From Sporomusa silvacetica DSM 10669 (GTDB taxonomy: Bacteria; Bacillota; Negativicutes; Sporomusales; Sporomusaceae), in the NCBI RefSeq assembly GCF_002257705.1, contig NZ_LSLK01000085.1:1-14045 (forward strand): a stretch of DNA of 14,045 nucleotides, read 5' to 3'. The translations under genes were made by a program, and so were the position numbers. Shown one piece after another: positions 13,115 through 14,045 of this stretch. Positions within the stretch are counted from its first letter, which is position 1. Each line of letters opens with the position of its first letter. The notes beneath the pieces were generated by a model. It worked only from the letters and a program-made list of their open reading frames with translations. It was not told the origin of the DNA and made no database searches.

Positions 13115-13141
13115 GACTTGGCACAAGCCAAGTCTTTTCTT
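13115..13141 (+). terminator. Intrinsic terminator
   Basis: 8-bp stem GACTTGGC (13115-13122), loop ACAA, stem GCCAAGTC (13127-13134), then TTTTCTT. It would end transcription through the glycosyltransferase genes and the CotJC fragment. Confidence 0.85.
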
Positions 13142-13283
13142 ATGCCCAAAAACGGAACTAAGCATGGTTATTGGATTTGGAAATAATATTTTTGCTGCCG
13201 CCGATTGTTGGCGGTTAATTTATTGGCAGGAATTTTATTCCCTTTTGCCTAATAACTTAAAAAATAGTAAAGGGGATAATGAT

Positions 13284-13478
13284 ATGGAGTCTCAATATTT
13301 TTGGATGAGTCTGGATGACTTAGAGCAAGTAGTAATTGGAAATGGAGAAATTTTGTTGATCAATAAAAATGGAGAATCAACAAGAATCGGGACTACTGTC
13401 GATGAAGCAAGAAAGAGATTAATAGATTTCGGCAAGGATGAAGATTTCCCTGATTTTATGAATGATTATAACGGGTAA
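13284..13478 (+). CDS. 64-residue acidic protein of unknown function
   Basis: Start ATG 13284, with AAAGGGG eight bases upstream. The frame is open back to ATG 13164, but that start has no binding site and the extra 40 residues look non-coding. The product has a short strand-rich first half (MESQYFWMSLDDLEQVVIGNG, EILLINKNGESTRIG) and a helix TTVDEARKRLIDFGKDEDFPD, ending MNDYNG. Strongly acidic, no membrane segment, cytoplasmic. Family not recognised. The IS3-type end begins 11 bases after its stop. Confidence 0.65.
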   Translation: MESQYFWMSLDDLEQVVIGNGEILLINKNGESTRIGTTVDEARKRLIDFGKDEDFPDFMNDYNG

Positions 13479-13488
13479 ACTGTCTTTC

Positions 13489-13553
13489 TGAAGTGCCCCT
13501 CAAAAGTTAGACAAAATTTAATTAAGCAGTTTTCTTAGATTGAGTTCATAGTA
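13489..13553 (-). mobile_element. Right-end remnant of an IS3-family (IS150-like) element
   Basis: TGAAGTGCCCCTCAAAAG onward (13489-13513, through GTTAGACA) has the form of the terminal inverted repeat of IS3/IS150-group elements. Reading inwards on the minus strand, a frame ends YELNLRKLLN-stop at 13518, where an IS3 orfB would end, about 28 bases from the tip. Sequence beyond about 13553 is no longer IS-like, so only the last tens of bases survive. Assignment is by eye from the tip sequence. Confidence 0.55.
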
Positions 13554-13570
13554 GCTTGATAAACAATTAG

Positions 13571-13591
13571 CGCCCACAGGGGCGTTTTTCT
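13571..13591 (+). terminator. Terminator-like hairpin next to the intron 5' end
   Basis: Stem CGCCC (13571-13575) / GGGCG (13580-13584) with loop ACAG, then TTTTTCTT. It lies immediately upstream of the group II intron-like sequence; some group II introns insert just behind such hairpins. Confidence 0.6.
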
Positions 13592-13595
13592 TATG

Positions 13596-13936
13596 CAGCG
13601 CGTCCAGCGAAGCTGGACTGTGCTTATGGGTGAAAGTCCCATCCCGGTAACTACCAAGAGGCCGGGTAGCTAATCCCGGTGCGTCGCCGAAATGCGGGGT
13701 GCTGAGCGGGAGGATAAAGTACCTGCCTAGAAAGCAAGGCGAGCGAAGATATAGGCCGTAACATAAAGTGAACTCTGCCGCATCGTTAAAAAGGACTTCG
13801 GTTAACGAGGAACAGAGAGGGAGCCGAGCCATGTGCATATGGGCGAAGGCCAGGGAAGACGTGAAGAACTTGGAAAGCAACGTCGAAGAACCTTCCGGTG
13901 TATATAGGAGACGGCATGTGTGAATGATATTCTAGA
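13596..13936 (+). mobile_element. 5' part of a probable group II intron (no reverse transcriptase seen)
   Basis: A densely structured, G-rich, non-coding stretch unlike its surroundings. It opens with hairpin GTCCAGC-GAA-GCTGGAC (13601-13617), then GTGCTTATGGGTGAAAGTCC (13619-13638), whose ATGGG/CCCAT stem around GTGAAAGT is typical of the start of bacterial group II intron domain I. CCGGTAACTACC...GGCCGGGTAGC, GTGAACT and GGCGAAGGCCAGGGAAG follow. A GTTAA-type hairpin near 13785-13809 has a GGACTTC loop. No reverse transcriptase/maturase coding is found before the likely IS21 end at about 13939, so the intron is probably cut in domain I. The exact 5' splice site is not fixed; GTGC at 13619 is one candidate. 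A structured RNA of another class is the alternative. Confidence 0.6.
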
Positions 13937-13938
13937 AG

Positions 13939-14045
13939 TGAGCCAAAGTGGCTCAAAATGACAATGTCAAAATGAGCCACCCCGACCATATTAAAATCCT
14001 GTATGCTAGAGTTGCTGAGACAAAAGCGACAGGAGGTTTTAGAGG
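13939..14045 (+). mobile_element. Probable left end of an IS21-family element (continues beyond the window)
   Basis: Three copies of TGAGCCA(C) or its complement (13939-13945, GTGGCTCA 13948-13955, TGAGCCAC 13973-13980) surround the palindrome TGACAATGTCA (13959-13969). Nested TGAGCCAC/TGACA repeats of this kind are typical of IS21-family ends. After about 50 non-coding bases comes AGGAGGT (14031-14037), a ribosome binding site at the very edge of the window, as expected ahead of istA. The transposase itself is not visible. Confidence 0.5.

Noticed and set aside
13164..13283. 40-residue N-terminal extension of the 64-residue protein
   Set aside because: No ribosome binding site before ATG 13164, and a good one before ATG 13284.
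13518..13880. 120-codon minus-strand frame as a full gene
   Set aside because: Most of it is antisense to the structured intron-like RNA; only its last ~10 residues look like an IS3 transposase tail.
1..14045. tRNA, rRNA and CRISPR genes
   Set aside because: No cloverleaf, rRNA-like or spacer-repeat sequence was recognised anywhere in the window by eye.

Overview
The window looks like the chromosome of a spore-forming, diderm Firmicute of the Negativicutes type (Sporomusa/Pelosinus-like); this is inference. The evidence is: a Spo0E-like phosphatase and a CotJC spore-coat fragment (endospores); a heptose-phosphate pathway (gmhB, gmhA, hldA) of the kind that feeds LPS-type or protein heptosylation; Bacillus-type LexA boxes (GAAC-N4-GTTC); a GEMM (c-di-GMP class) riboswitch; and strong AGGAGG ribosome binding sites in AT-rich DNA.

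Layout. 1-630: 3' end of a REP-associated tyrosine transposase and its palindrome, then a Spo0E-like gene and a 44-residue cysteine-rich mini-protein. 650-2001 (minus strand): a two-domain protein ending in an ABM-type monooxygenase fold, and a SnoaL/NTF2-like protein. 2230-3021: a decayed QueG-like iron-sulfur protein gene. 3022-3540: non-coding, with a cluster of intrinsic terminators. 3545-3857 (minus): a small gene apparently broken by a one-base frameshift. 3943-4250: two tandem LexA boxes in front of a conserved-looking 84-residue protein. 4330-4426: promoter, ribosome binding site and a mini-ORF with ATA where a start codon should be. 4462-4892: promoter, c-di-GMP-class riboswitch, overlapping terminator, 66-residue protein, terminator. 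4907-4960: an orphan SOS promoter with a perfect LexA palindrome and no recognisable gene.

5064-7224 (minus) is an operon gmhB-gmhA-hldA, converting sedoheptulose-7-phosphate to D-glycero-beta-D-manno-heptose-1-phosphate. Diverging from it, 7623-12742 (plus) holds three paralogous proteins, each an N-terminal TPR array (about 6, 6 and 9-10 units) fused to a GT-B glycosyltransferase domain resembling GT9 heptosyltransferases. Together they suggest a sugar-making and sugar-transferring cassette, possibly for protein (flagellin or surface-layer) heptosylation. Neither the nucleotidyltransferase nor the acceptor is in the window.

12782-14045 is accessory debris: a CotJC C-terminal fragment, a strong terminator, an unknown 64-residue protein, the right end of an IS3-family element, the 5' part of a probable group II intron, and finally what looks like the left end of an IS21-family element whose first gene would start just past the window.
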